64,000 bases of DNA from positions 57,450-121,449 of the forward strand of contig NZ_JAINWJ010000019.1 in assembly GCF_021021415.1 (NCBI RefSeq), in the 5' to 3' direction. This document shows, piece by piece, positions 32,146 through 40,385 of this stretch. Position numbers and translations under genes: made by a program. Each line of letters starts with the position of its first letter. Within the stretch, counting starts at the first letter, position 1. Under the pieces are notes generated by a model. The model worked only from the letters and a program-made list of their open reading frames with translations, did no database searches and had not been told where the DNA came from. This stretch comes from Martelella mediterranea. GTDB taxonomy: Bacteria; Pseudomonadota; Alphaproteobacteria; Rhizobiales; Rhizobiaceae.

Positions 32146-32424
32146 ATGTCGCATCGCCTTTCATTTATCGCCGCTATCGTTGGCGTCGCCGCCCTCGCAT
32201 TGTTTTTGATTTTCCGCCACGAGGCGGTTTCGCAGCGGCAAGAACCCTCTGCCGATGCGGGAGGGTCCGCGCAGGTCACCACGCTGACGCTTAAGCCGGA
32301 GCGCGTGGTCCTGATCGACGCCTTTCCCGGGCGCGTGGCGGCCTATCGGCGGGTCGAGATACGGCCGCAGGTCACCGGCATCATCAAGAAACGGCTTGTT
32401 GAAGGCGGAACCGAGGTCAGATAG
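32146..32424 (+). pseudogene. N-terminal fragment of an RND efflux periplasmic adaptor
   Basis: The 92-codon frame has an N-terminal membrane anchor (SFIAAIVGVAALALFLIF). It then has AQVTTLTLKPERVVLIDAFP, GRVAAYRRVEIRPQVTGIIK and KRLVEGGTEVR, the start of AcrA/MexA-type adaptor proteins just before the lipoyl-like domain. It stops at 32424, whereas the family is about 370-400 residues. It is an isolated truncated relic with no pump gene nearby. Confidence 0.7.
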
Positions 32425-32462
32425 GTGAAATCGTTCTGATCTGCGTCTGAGCCGGATGAAGG

Positions 32463-33230
32463 TCAATCCATGCCGAGCTGGCGATAGACGCGCTTGACAT
32501 AGGCGCCGAAGGCGTCGCTGGTCTTGATGTCGAGCGTGCGCGGGTTGGGGAGATCGATCCTGAAATAGTCGGCCATGCGGGCAGGCCCCGAGGACAGCAC
32601 CGCGCAATGCGAGCCGAGGAAGATCGCCTCCTGAATGCCATGAGTGATGAACACGATGGTCTTGCGGCTTTCTTCCCAGATGCGCAGCATTTCGAGGTTC
32701 ATCTTCTCACGGGTGATGGCGTCCAGCGCGCCGAACGGCTCGTCCATCAGCACCAGTTTCGGATCGTGGATCAGGGCGCGGGCGATGGCCGCGCGCTGCT
32801 GCATGCCACCGGAAAGTTCGTAAGGATACTTGTCGCCGGCATGGCCGAGACCGACCATCTGCAGAAGGTCGTCGGCGCGTTCGCGGGCGGCCTTCAGCGG
32901 CAGTCCGAGGATCTGCGCCGGCAGGATGACATTGTCGCGGATGGTACGCCACTTCAGTAGCATCGGCTGCTGGAACACCATGCCGACATCACGCCCTTCC
33001 TCGAAATTGGCGGTGCTCGTGCCGATCTTGACGACGCCGCCATCCGCGCCGTGAAGGCCGGCGAGGATTTTCAGCACCGTGGTCTTGCCGCAACCCGACG
33101 GGCCGACGACGGAGACAAGGTCGCCCTCGTCGATATCCAGCGTCACGTCGGAGACGGCGACATGCTCGGTGCCGCCGGTGCGGTAGACCTTGCGGACATT
33201 TTGCAGATGGATGAAGGGTTCGGCGTTCAT
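32463..33230 (-). CDS. ABC transporter ATP-binding protein, NitT/TauT (SsuB) type
   Basis: A 255-residue ATPase with Walker A GPSGCGKTT, signature LSGGMQQRAAIARAL and Walker B KLVLMDEPFGALD. The SGGMQQR form and the length are typical of the nitrate/sulfonate/taurine/thiamine-precursor importer family. ATG 33230 overlaps the stop of the DapA-like gene by 4 bases and has GAGAGGTGG upstream. It is the last gene of the TetR-controlled minus-strand operon. It should work with the permease at 36177-36989 and the divergent binding protein at 37870. The substrate is unknown. Confidence 0.92.
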   Translation of the reverse strand: MNAEPFIHLQNVRKVYRTGGTEHVAVSDVTLDIDEGDLVSVVGPSGCGKTTVLKILAGLHGADGGVVKIGTSTANFEEGRDVGMVFQQPMLLKWRTIRDNVILPAQILGLPLKAARERADDLLQMVGLGHAGDKYPYELSGGMQQRAAIARALIHDPKLVLMDEPFGALDAITREKMNLEMLRIWEESRKTIVFITHGIQEAIFLGSHCAVLSSGPARMADYFRIDLPNPRTLDIKTSDAFGAYVKRVYRQLGMD

Positions 33231-34291
33231 GCGAGCCACCTCTCAAGGTTTTCGGCAACAAAGGCGTCGTCGGCAAGATCGGGATGGGACGCGTAGACGC
33301 GATCGATCTCGCCCGCCTGCCCCTTTGACAGCCCTTCTTCGGGGTCGAGGCACAGGATGGTTTCCAGAAGACCCTGGCGGCGCAGCACCTCGTGGCAACC
33401 GGCGATGCAGCCGTGGAAATGGTTGGCGACGTCGAAGAAGGCGGCGTTGCAGTCTGTCACACGGGAATCGAGCGCTGCCAGGTCGAGCGGCAGAGCGCTT
33501 CCGGAATCGGCGACGGCGTGGATGCGGTCCAAGAGTTGAACAGCCGAGCGCGTCCACACCGACCAGTGGCCGAGGAGCCCGCCGCGGACCCTCAATCGCA
33601 CCATGCCGCCATCGCGCGGAATGTCGAACGGCGTCAGCAGATCGGCGACGATATGGTCGTCATTGCCGGTATAGAACGTGATTCTGTCTTCCGCGCCGGC
33701 GGCAACGACGCCCTTCATCACGTCGAGCGTCTTGTAGCGGTTGAACGGCGCCATCTTGATGGCGACGGCATTATCGATCGATGCGAAGTCCTGCCAGAAC
33801 CGCGCATCGAGATCGATGCCGCCGACGGCTGACTGCATGTAGAAGCCGATGATCGGCATTTCGTCGGCGACCGCCCGGCAATGGGCGATGAGCTGAGCGT
33901 GATCGAAACCCTTCAGCGCGCCCATCGATACAAGCACGGCATGATAACCGAGATCACGGGCCACCCGCGCTTCGGCCACCGCCTGCTCCGTTCGCCCGGC
34001 AACGCCCGCGACCATCACAAGCGGTCGCTTCGTCCATGCGGCTGCATCCTCGGCGGCGGCGCGCAACACCGGTTCGTAAAGGCCGGTCTCGCGGATCGCG
34101 AACTGCGTTGTGTGAACGCCGACGGCAAGCCCACCCGAGCCGGCGTCGACATAGTAGCGCGTCAACGCTCGTTGCCGCCTGCGGTCGAATTGCCGGTTCT
34201 GATCGAGCGCCAGCGGATGGGCGGGAATGACGGCGCCGCGTTGCAGGATCGCGAGAACCTCGTCGGGCAGGTCGGTGCGGTGAAGTCCCAT
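33227..34291 (-). CDS. Dihydrodipicolinate synthase (DapA) family protein
   Basis: A 354-residue TIM-barrel aldolase/lyase of the DapA/NAL superfamily. AVIPAHPLALDQNRQFDRRR opens the barrel and YVDAGSGGLAVGVHTTQF covers the G-x-x-x-x-G phosphate/carboxylate loop. The Schiff-base lysine is in NAVAIKMAPFNRY. The sequence is longer than DapA (about 290), with an added C-terminal segment ending in LERWLA. ATG 34291 follows ATAGGACAG; six further upstream codons would overlap the acetyltransferase stop. It probably cleaves or forms a 2-keto acid derived from the imported substrate. The substrate is not predictable. Confidence 0.82.
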   Translation of the reverse strand: MGLHRTDLPDEVLAILQRGAVIPAHPLALDQNRQFDRRRQRALTRYYVDAGSGGLAVGVHTTQFAIRETGLYEPVLRAAAEDAAAWTKRPLVMVAGVAGRTEQAVAEARVARDLGYHAVLVSMGALKGFDHAQLIAHCRAVADEMPIIGFYMQSAVGGIDLDARFWQDFASIDNAVAIKMAPFNRYKTLDVMKGVVAAGAEDRITFYTGNDDHIVADLLTPFDIPRDGGMVRLRVRGGLLGHWSVWTRSAVQLLDRIHAVADSGSALPLDLAALDSRVTDCNAAFFDVANHFHGCIAGCHEVLRRQGLLETILCLDPEEGLSKGQAGEIDRVYASHPDLADDAFVAENLERWLA

Positions 34292-34301
34292 GGTATCTGT
34301 C

Positions 34302-35129
34302 CTATCCAAATTCCGGGCCGGCGATGACGGCGGTGCCGATATCGGTTTGCGGCTGCGCCCAGCGGCCGTGCTTCATCCGAAGGAGCGGGCGTTGTTTTTC
34401 GAAACCCTTTGCCGCGAGCCGGTCGGCAAGGCGCGGGCACTGATCTGAAAGATCCAGAAAGACAGGTCCGTGGATGGCGTCGATGAGCGAGGTCAGCAAG
34501 CCCTCGGCATCTGCGCCGTCGATTGCGCCAGCGGGGCCGACGAGGGGGCCGATCTGCGTTGCCAGCCGACCGTCGCGTCCAAAACCTGCGAGGCCCTTTG
34601 CCGCGTCGAACCTGCAGAGTGCCGGAGCGCGACGGGCAAAATCGCAGAGCAGATGCTCGCGTTCGGCGCCGAAGGCCCGATTGGCGAGCGCAATCGCCTG
34701 CTCGCGCGCATCGTCGACCTGTCTGGCTGCCGATAGCCCGCCGCCAATGCCCTGCCAGCGCGTAAAGCGCGCCACCGGCGAAAAGCCGAGCTTGCGATAG
34801 AGCACTTCGCCGGCCGGGGTGGCATCAAGAAGCGCGGTACGGTTTTCGCTTTCCAGAACGGCAATGCAATGCTTCAGCAGTCGCGTGCCATAGCCGTTTC
34901 CGCGCCGGTCCTGCCGGGTCAGCACCATGCTGATCCAGGCAAATTCCTTGCCGTAGGGCATAATCGCCGCACTTGCCACAAGGGTCGCACCCTCGAAAAT
35001 GCCAAACACGGATCCATGGCGCAGGAACAGCCGCCAGTCGTCCTCCGTCTGGTTCCAGCCGGCCTCCGCCGAAAGCGCCATGGCGCCCGCGAGATCGTCT
35101 TCCGAAAGGATGGCTTCAGTAGGCGCCAT
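34302..35129 (-). CDS. GNAT family N-acetyltransferase
   Basis: A 275-residue protein whose first half is a GNAT fold. [20 protein letters not shown] contains the acetyl-CoA loop R-x-x-G-x-G, and [20 protein letters not shown] is the usual fourth motif. The second half (about 140-275) is a second GNAT-like or sterol-carrier-type domain ([20 protein letters not shown]) often found in such two-domain acetyltransferases. The gene starts 14 bases inside the end of the epimerase-like gene, indicating translational coupling, and ends 10 bases before the DapA-like gene. It is likely to modify an amino compound in the same pathway. Confidence 0.82.
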   Translation of the reverse strand: MAPTEAILSEDDLAGAMALSAEAGWNQTEDDWRLFLRHGSVFGIFEGATLVASAAIMPYGKEFAWISMVLTRQDRRGNGYGTRLLKHCIAVLESENRTALLDATPAGEVLYRKLGFSPVARFTRWQGIGGGLSAARQVDDAREQAIALANRAFGAEREHLLCDFARRAPALCRFDAAKGLAGFGRDGRLATQIGPLVGPAGAIDGADAEGLLTSLIDAIHGPVFLDLSDQCPRLADRLAAKGFEKQRPLLRMKHGRWAQPQTDIGTAVIAGPEFG

Positions 35130-36180
35130 CGCGGGCCTCGAAATGGGTCGGCTTGTTGTGTGACGGCATTTCGCGCGACACCCAGTCGGCCGTCCAGTCG
35201 ATCATCCGGTCAAGCGGCACGTCCGGATAGCCGAACAGGCCGTTGGCAAGGCGGGTGTTGGAAAGCCAGGCGCTTGGCGCTTCCGTGCCGGTGATGACGG
35301 GCTCGCGGCCGAGCTTGCGGCCGAAGACGCCGGCCAGCCAGCGCACCGAGATTATTTCCGGCCCGGTGACGTTGATCGGGCTTGTCGGCAGGGTCGCTGC
35401 CTTCAGGCAGCGCAGCGCGATGGCGTTGGCGTCGCCCTGCCAGATCACGTTGACATGGCCCATGGTGACATCGACCGGCAAGCCATCGCGCACCTTGACC
35501 GCGACGTCGTGCAGCACGCCATAGCGCAGGTCGATGGCGTAGTTCAGCCGGAACAGACGCCCTGGGGTGTCATTGACGGCCGAAAAATGCTCGAACATCC
35601 GTTCGCGGCCGATGCAGGATTGGGCATATTCGCCGGGCGGATCGAGCGGATCGTCCTCGTCGGAACCCATGCCGTTCGTCGGCGAGAAGGCATAGACGCA
35701 ACCGGTCGAAAACGCGACGATGCGCGAACCGGAAAACGCCTGCGCCACGGCGGCGGGCATATAGGTGTTGACTGCCCAGGTCAGCGGCTGGTTGCCGCCG
35801 GCGCCGAACTTGCGGCCGGCCATGAAGATCACGTTCTTCGCCTTGGGCAAGGCTGCAAGGGCCTCGGGATCCATCAGGTCGCAGGCAATCGTCTCGACCC
35901 CATGGGCCTCGAGGCTCTCTTTCGCATCCCGATCGGAGAAGCGGGCGACGGCGTAGACTTTTTTGCTGGGGGCGGCGTTGCGGGCAAGGCGGGCGAGCGT
36001 CGGCCCCATCTTGCCGCCGGCGCCGAGGATCATGATGTCGCCGTCGATCACGTCGAGGTCGGCGACAAGGGCAGAGCTTGGACGGGCGATGAAATCCTCC
36101 AGCGCCGCGACATCGTCAAAGCGCTCGGGCAGGTTGTCGGCATCGAGAAGTGGTGCGGTTATGGTGTTGTTCGCGTTCAA
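35116..36180 (-). CDS. NAD-dependent epimerase/dehydratase family protein (TTG start)
   Basis: A 354-residue extended-SDR-like protein. After about 45 residues the cofactor motif [20 protein letters not shown] appears, followed by [31 protein letters not shown] and [12 protein letters not shown] correspond to the substrate segments, and the usual catalytic YxxxK tyrosine is not obvious. The proposed start is TTG at 36180, overlapping the permease stop as TTGA and preceded by GCGAGGATGTC. The alternative, a much longer frame starting at 36597, runs antiparallel-frame inside the permease gene and is rejected. It may act on a nucleotide-activated or free sugar-like intermediate. Confidence 0.75.
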   Translation of the reverse strand: MNANNTITAPLLDADNLPERFDDVAALEDFIARPSSALVADLDVIDGDIMILGAGGKMGPTLARLARNAAPSKKVYAVARFSDRDAKESLEAHGVETIACDLMDPEALAALPKAKNVIFMAGRKFGAGGNQPLTWAVNTYMPAAVAQAFSGSRIVAFSTGCVYAFSPTNGMGSDEDDPLDPPGEYAQSCIGRERMFEHFSAVNDTPGRLFRLNYAIDLRYGVLHDVAVKVRDGLPVDVTMGHVNVIWQGDANAIALRCLKAATLPTSPINVTGPEIISVRWLAGVFGRKLGREPVITGTEAPSAWLSNTRLANGLFGYPDVPLDRMIDWTADWVSREMPSHNKPTHFEARDGAY

Positions 36181-36989
36181 GACATCCTCGCATCTTTGGG
36201 AAGCACCATGTGCTCGACGGCCATCACCGCCATGTAGAGCGCGATGCCGATCAGGGTGATCAGGGTGACGGCCATGAACATGGCGGGCGTATCGAGCGCT
36301 GCCTGGACCTGGATCATCAGGTAGCCAAGGCCGCGGTCGGAAGCGATGAACTCGCCGACGACGGCGCCGGCGACCGCAAGGATCGCGGCGACCTTCATGC
36401 CGGAGAAGATATAGGGCAGGGCGCCGGGGAGCTGGATGTAGATGAACATCTGCAGCCGCGACCCGCGCAGCGATTTGACGAGATCGAGCAGATCCGGCTC
36501 GACCTCGCGCAGGCCGCGCACCGTGGTCAAAAGGATCGGGAAATAGCAGAGCGAGAAGGTGATCAGGATATTGGTCGAAATGCCGTAGCTGAACCACACG
36601 ATCACAAGCGGGCCAAGCGCCACCTTCGGGATCATGTTGAGCGTGACCAGCAATGGGAAAAGCGCCATGGTCAGGCCCCGCGACCAGGAGAAGGCGAGCG
36701 CCGAAAGCACCCCGAGCACGGTCGCCAGCAGATAGCCGCCGCCGATCTCCAGCGCCGTAACCCAGCTGTTGCCGATCCAGTCGTAACGGGGGGATGGCAG
36801 GGTGGCGAGGATTTCACTCGGCGCCGGCAGGATGAAGCGCGGCACTTCGAAGGCGCGCACCGCAACTTCCCAGAAGATAAGCGCCGCCAGATGCGAGACG
36901 ATGGCCACCAGACGACGGCGGTTTCGCTGGCGGCGTTCCAGGCGGGCGCTCTCGTCTTCTGCGGTTTGGGTTTCGGCTGCTGCAACCAT
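36177..36989 (-). CDS. ABC transporter permease, NitT/TauT (SsuC) type
   Basis: A 270-residue permease with six predicted helices. It begins in a charged cytoplasmic stretch ([20 protein letters not shown]), then [20 protein letters not shown]. The family signature includes [20 protein letters not shown] and the EAA-like segment [23 protein letters not shown] 36989 is chosen for the upstream GGGGAGCGAAG. The longer frame to 37088 would run across the TetR operator and is not credible. It is the first gene of the operon repressed (by inference) from the palindrome at 37036-37057. Confidence 0.9.
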   Translation of the reverse strand: MVAAAETQTAEDESARLERRQRNRRRLVAIVSHLAALIFWEVAVRAFEVPRFILPAPSEILATLPSPRYDWIGNSWVTALEIGGGYLLATVLGVLSALAFSWSRGLTMALFPLLVTLNMIPKVALGPLVIVWFSYGISTNILITFSLCYFPILLTTVRGLREVEPDLLDLVKSLRGSRLQMFIYIQLPGALPYIFSGMKVAAILAVAGAVVGEFIASDRGLGYLMIQVQAALDTPAMFMAVTLITLIGIALYMAVMAVEHMVLPKDARMS

Positions 36990-37035
36990 CTTCGCTCCCC
37001 GGTTTCTGGAAACATTAGCCTCGAAGATGGAAATT

Positions 37036-37057
37036 GTCAACCAACTGGTTGGTTGAC
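37036..37057. promoter_or_regulatory. TetR operator, copy 1 (ABC operon promoter)
   Basis: GTCAACCAAC-TG-GTTGGTTGAC is a 22-bp inverted repeat, perfect apart from the two central bases. It lies 47 bp upstream of the permease ATG and touches the stop codon of the TetR gene. The core AACCAACTGGTTG recurs upstream of the TetR gene at 37737-37749. Confidence 0.75.
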
Positions 37058-37719
37058 TAATTGCGCAATGATGACAACACGAAATCAATGATATGGGCGC
37101 GGCGCTGCTGCATATGCCGCGCCGTGGTCATGTCCCGGTTGAAGATTACCGAAAGCGTATGGCGGTTGGCGAAGTAGAAGAAGGTAAGGCCGGCGATCGA
37201 CAGATAGAGGTCGACCGGATCGAAGCGGTTGTTGAAGATGCCCACCGCCACGCCCCTGTCCAGCGTCTCCTCGATGATCTGGACGAGTGGCGAATGCATG
37301 TCGGTGATCTTGTCCGACATCTTCAGGTGATAGGCTTCCATCCGGTTCTCATCGTTCAGAAGCGTCACGAATTCCGGGTGTTCCGAGAGATAGTCGAAGG
37401 AAAAGCCGATCAGGGCCCGCATCGCATCTTCCGGTTCCAGTTCGTCCAGGTGAAGCTGCTGTTCGCGCTCGCGGATCTCGCGATAGACCTCCTCAAGCGT
37501 GGCCCGGTAAAGATCGGCCTTGCTGCCGAAATGGTGGTAGACGAGTTGCTTGTTGACGCCGGCGTTTTTTGCGATCCGGTCGACGCGGCCGCCCTCGTAG
37601 CCGAATTCGGTAAACTCGGCGACGGCGGCGTGGAGCAGCGCAAGGCGGGTGGCGGCAGTGTCGCGCTTTTGCGGACGTCTTCTTGTCTCGGGCCGGGCCG
37701 TTGTGTCGGCTTTATTCAT
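37057..37719 (-). CDS. TetR/AcrR family transcriptional regulator
   Basis: A 220-residue repressor. The N-terminal basic tail (RRRPQKRDTAATRLALLHAA) leads into the helix-turn-helix GRVDRIAKNAGVNKQLVYHH, followed by FGSKADLYRATLEEVYREIR. The C-terminal domain carries ENRMEAYHLKMSDKITDMHS. Matching palindromes upstream of this gene and upstream of the permease operon strongly suggest autoregulation and control of the importer. The inducer is probably the transported compound or a metabolite (inferred). Confidence 0.92.
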   Translation of the reverse strand: MNKADTTARPETRRRPQKRDTAATRLALLHAAVAEFTEFGYEGGRVDRIAKNAGVNKQLVYHHFGSKADLYRATLEEVYREIREREQQLHLDELEPEDAMRALIGFSFDYLSEHPEFVTLLNDENRMEAYHLKMSDKITDMHSPLVQIIEETLDRGVAVGIFNNRFDPVDLYLSIAGLTFFYFANRHTLSVIFNRDMTTARHMQQRRAHIIDFVLSSLRN

Positions 37720-37736
37720 TGCTTCCTCTCATAAGT

Positions 37737-37756
37737 AACCAACTGGTTGATTGGTT
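37737..37756. promoter_or_regulatory. TetR operator, copy 2 (between tetR-type and binding-protein genes)
   Basis: AACCAACTGGTTG (37737-37749) is identical to the core of copy 1 and is followed by ATTGGTT. It lies 17 bp upstream of the TetR start and 133 bp before the binding-protein start, so it can control both divergent transcripts. Confidence 0.65.
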
Positions 37757-37869
37757 ATTGATCCAAAATAGCATCCGTGCCTATTATTGGCTATCCGGAA
37801 TTTCCCGGATGAGCCGGGTTCGCGCCACCGCCGCGCCCTTTTGAAGAGCTATACCACAGGAGTTCACTG

Positions 37870-38865
37870 ATGATGCCCAGCAGATCTCTCATTCTCTCGA
37901 CGGCGCTCGCGGCGCTCCTCGCGCCGCTTGCCGCCCACGCCGAAGACGTCAATATGGTGCTGAACTGGGTGCCGACCGCCGATCACGCGCCCTATTTCTA
38001 TGCCAAGGAGCAGGGCTGGTATGAGGATGCCGGCATCGACCTGACAATCGAGGCCGGACGCGGCTCGGGCGCGGCCGTTCAGCGCGTTGCCGCCGGCATG
38101 GCCGAGATCGGCGTTGCCGACACCGCGACCATGCTGCTGGGGCGCGGCGAGGGCGCGGAAGTCGTGGCCGTCATGGTGGTCTATGCCAATTCGCCGCAGG
38201 GCTTCTACTGGCTGAAGAGCAGCGGCATCAACGGTCCGGAGGATTTTCCCGGCCATTCGATCGGCAACCCGCCGGCGGACGCCTCGCGCATCATGTGGCC
38301 GCTGTTTGCCGAGACCGTTGGCATCGAGCCGGACTCCGTCAAGTTCGTCAACGTCTCGCCGCAGGCAAAGCTGACCTCGTTGAAGAGCGGCGCGATCGAC
38401 ATCACCAGCGATTTCTATAACGAACACGACCTCAAGGTCCGCGAGTTCGGCGATGATCTCGGCTTCGTCGCCTGGCGCGATATCGGCGTCAATCCCTATG
38501 GCAACGCCGTGATCGTCAACACGACCGTCCTCGACGAGCATGAGGAGACTGTCGCAAAGTTCACCGCAGTGACGCAGAAGGCCTTTGCGGCCTGCGTCGA
38601 GAATGTCGATCCCTGCCTCGATGCGCTGCTGTCATCGGTCTCGGGCCTCGATCGTGACAACCAGAATGACCAGTGGAACCGGATCAAGGAACTGATGAGC
38701 GACGAGACCACCCGCACCGTCGCACTCGGCGCCTTCAGCCCGGAACGCATGGATGCCGACTATGCGATGGTCTCGACCTATTTCGATCTCAAGCAGCCCT
38801 TTGATGTCGAAACCGTCTACACCAACGAGTTCCTAGACGAATCCATCAAGATGACCGACGAATAG
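37870..38865 (+). CDS. NMT1/THI5-like ABC substrate-binding protein
   Basis: A 331-residue periplasmic protein. The signal peptide (MPSRSLILSTALAALLAPLA) is cleaved near AHAED. The mature start DVNMVLNWVPTADHAPYFYA and YAKEQGWYEDAGIDLTIEAG are typical of NMT1/THI5-like and SsuA-like proteins. AQAKLTSLKSG-type and GIGNPPADASR-like segments line the cleft. A ribosome site CAGGAG lies before ATG 37870. It is divergent from the operon encoding the permease and ATPase that it presumably serves. This family binds pyrimidine precursors, sulfonates, riboflavin and others, so no ligand is assigned. Confidence 0.9.
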   Translation: MMPSRSLILSTALAALLAPLAAHAEDVNMVLNWVPTADHAPYFYAKEQGWYEDAGIDLTIEAGRGSGAAVQRVAAGMAEIGVADTATMLLGRGEGAEVVAVMVVYANSPQGFYWLKSSGINGPEDFPGHSIGNPPADASRIMWPLFAETVGIEPDSVKFVNVSPQAKLTSLKSGAIDITSDFYNEHDLKVREFGDDLGFVAWRDIGVNPYGNAVIVNTTVLDEHEETVAKFTAVTQKAFAACVENVDPCLDALLSSVSGLDRDNQNDQWNRIKELMSDETTRTVALGAFSPERMDADYAMVSTYFDLKQPFDVETVYTNEFLDESIKMTDE

Positions 38866-39056
38866 CGCCGTTCTGCACTCCCGACGAACGGTTACCGGCG
38901 AGCGTTCATTTTCGAGCTCTGGTGCAAGAATTCTCATGGGACGCAGAGCGGGCTTCTGCGCCTCGGTCATGCGGCTTTTGTGCCGAGGTTCTGGGCGTGT
39001 AATGCGCGAAAGGGCTTTGAGATGCAGGTTTGATGTAGGTATGCCGGATGTCCTGA
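38866..39056. other. Intergenic region, no gene seen
   Basis: About 190 bp between the binding-protein gene and the convergent DUF1537 kinase gene. It has weak GAACG/CGTTC self-complementarity near 38885-38910 and no convincing reading frame. The sequence style resembles non-coding spacers that recur in Rhizobiaceae genomes, but this window holds no second copy. Confidence 0.3.
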
Positions 39057-40385
39057 TCAGAGCACCTTCTGCCCTGCCAGCCTCCTGAACACATCGACGG
39101 AACCCATCTGGCCGCCCTTCAGCGCCACTTCCAGCCCGTCGAGTTCATTGTCGGCCGCAAGTCGGAAGAGCGATGTGCCGGGGGTGTTGCCCGGATAAAG
39201 CGCGGTAACGGCGAGCCCGCCCAGGGCGGTCATGATCCGCCCGGAGGTATCGCCGCCGGCAATCACGGCGCGGGCGAGCCCGGTTTCCGCAAGGACGACG
39301 CGCGCTACCTGCCCAAGCGCCTCGCCCAGATGTTCCTGCGCCTGAGGGAGCGTGAAACCCTGCTGACGCACAAGTTCGCCGAATGCTGCAACCGCGGGGT
39401 CATCCGGCCCGGTGGCGCTGAAGATGATCGGCAACCGTCCCCGATCGAGAATGGCTCGCGCGCGCGCAGCCGCCCGTTGCGCTGCGGCCTCGGTCGATCC
39501 TGGCAGCAGTTCTTCCGGCTGAATGCGGATGCCTTCGAAACCATGTGCAAGCGCATGCTCGATCTGCGCTGCCGTTGTCGGCGACACCGAGCCTGAAATC
39601 ACCACCGTCGGGCGCGGTTCTGGTTGCGGCGGCGCAGATGGCGGTGCAAGCATGCCGTTTTTTCGGAAATGGGCAGCGAGAGCGACCTGAACTCCTTGCG
39701 AGCCGATCACGAAGCGCCGCTGCTGGCGTCCGGCCCAGATCGCAGCGCCTGTTCTTTCCATATCGGCAGCGTCATAAGCATCGCAACAGATGATGCCGTC
39801 GATTGCCGGTCGTGTCGTCGCCGAATGAGCGTTGACGGTCTGCAGCGTGGTCTGGGCGGCCAGATGGCGTGCGACATCGGCTTCGTGCATAGGGGTTACG
39901 GGATGGCGGGTCATCACGGGGTGGCGGTCGAGACGATGGACTGCGCCGTCCGGGCCGGTCGCAAACAGATTGCCGAAGACCTGATAGCGTCCCATGGAAG
40001 GGCAGGCGATAACGCAGTCGACAGAGGATTGCGAAAACGCCGTCAGCCCCAGTTCGGCGGCGCGGCCGATGGAGCCGACTTCCGGGGCCGAATCGAGCGT
40101 CGAACAGGCCTTGTAGGCCACGATTTCAGCATCCGTTGCAGCGAGCCAGCGATAGATCGTCGGCAGATTTACGTCCATCCATTCGGGCGATTGCGCCCGT
40201 GCCGTACCGGCAAGCCCGATGACGTCGAGCCCTTCGAAACGAAGCATCTCATCCGGCGTCGGCATCTTGAGGTAGGCTGCGCCGGAAAACCCGGCGAAGG
40301 CGAAGATTTCCAGCACGGCGAGCGTGCCGGTGAAGTCATCGCCATACCAGGCGCAGACCGGCCTGTCATTCGCGAACCCTGTCAC
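39057..40385 (-). CDS. oiaK: Four-carbon acid sugar kinase family protein, 3-oxo-isoapionate kinase-like
   Basis: A 442-residue DUF1537 protein. The N-terminal substrate domain begins RPVCAWYGDDFTGTLAVLEI with the DDFTG motif. The C-terminal nucleotide domain holds VVISGSVSPTTAAQIEHA, AVIAGGDTSGRIMTALGG and the LKGGQMGS loop that binds ATP. Within the D-apiose gene set the expected reaction is phosphorylation of 3-oxo-isoapionate to its 4-phosphate, the substrate of the RuBisCO-like protein encoded just upstream. The start overlaps that gene by 4 bases. DUF1537 kinases also act on erythronate and threonate, so the assignment rests on context. Confidence 0.82.
   Translation of the reverse strand: MTGFANDRPVCAWYGDDFTGTLAVLEIFAFAGFSGAAYLKMPTPDEMLRFEGLDVIGLAGTARAQSPEWMDVNLPTIYRWLAATDAEIVAYKACSTLDSAPEVGSIGRAAELGLTAFSQSSVDCVIACPSMGRYQVFGNLFATGPDGAVHRLDRHPVMTRHPVTPMHEADVARHLAAQTTLQTVNAHSATTRPAIDGIICCDAYDAADMERTGAAIWAGRQQRRFVIGSQGVQVALAAHFRKNGMLAPPSAPPQPEPRPTVVISGSVSPTTAAQIEHALAHGFEGIRIQPEELLPGSTEAAAQRAAARARAILDRGRLPIIFSATGPDDPAVAAFGELVRQQGFTLPQAQEHLGEALGQVARVVLAETGLARAVIAGGDTSGRIMTALGGLAVTALYPGNTPGTSLFRLAADNELDGLEVALKGGQMGSVDVFRRLAGQKVL

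Noticed and set aside
35116..36597. A longer start for the epimerase-like gene
   Set aside because: The first 140 codons overlap the permease gene in another frame and are arginine/proline-rich, typical of an out-of-frame GC-rich shadow.
38906..39094. A 62-codon minus-strand frame beside the DUF1537 kinase gene
   Set aside because: It overlaps the kinase 3' end, has no ribosome site and low-complexity composition.
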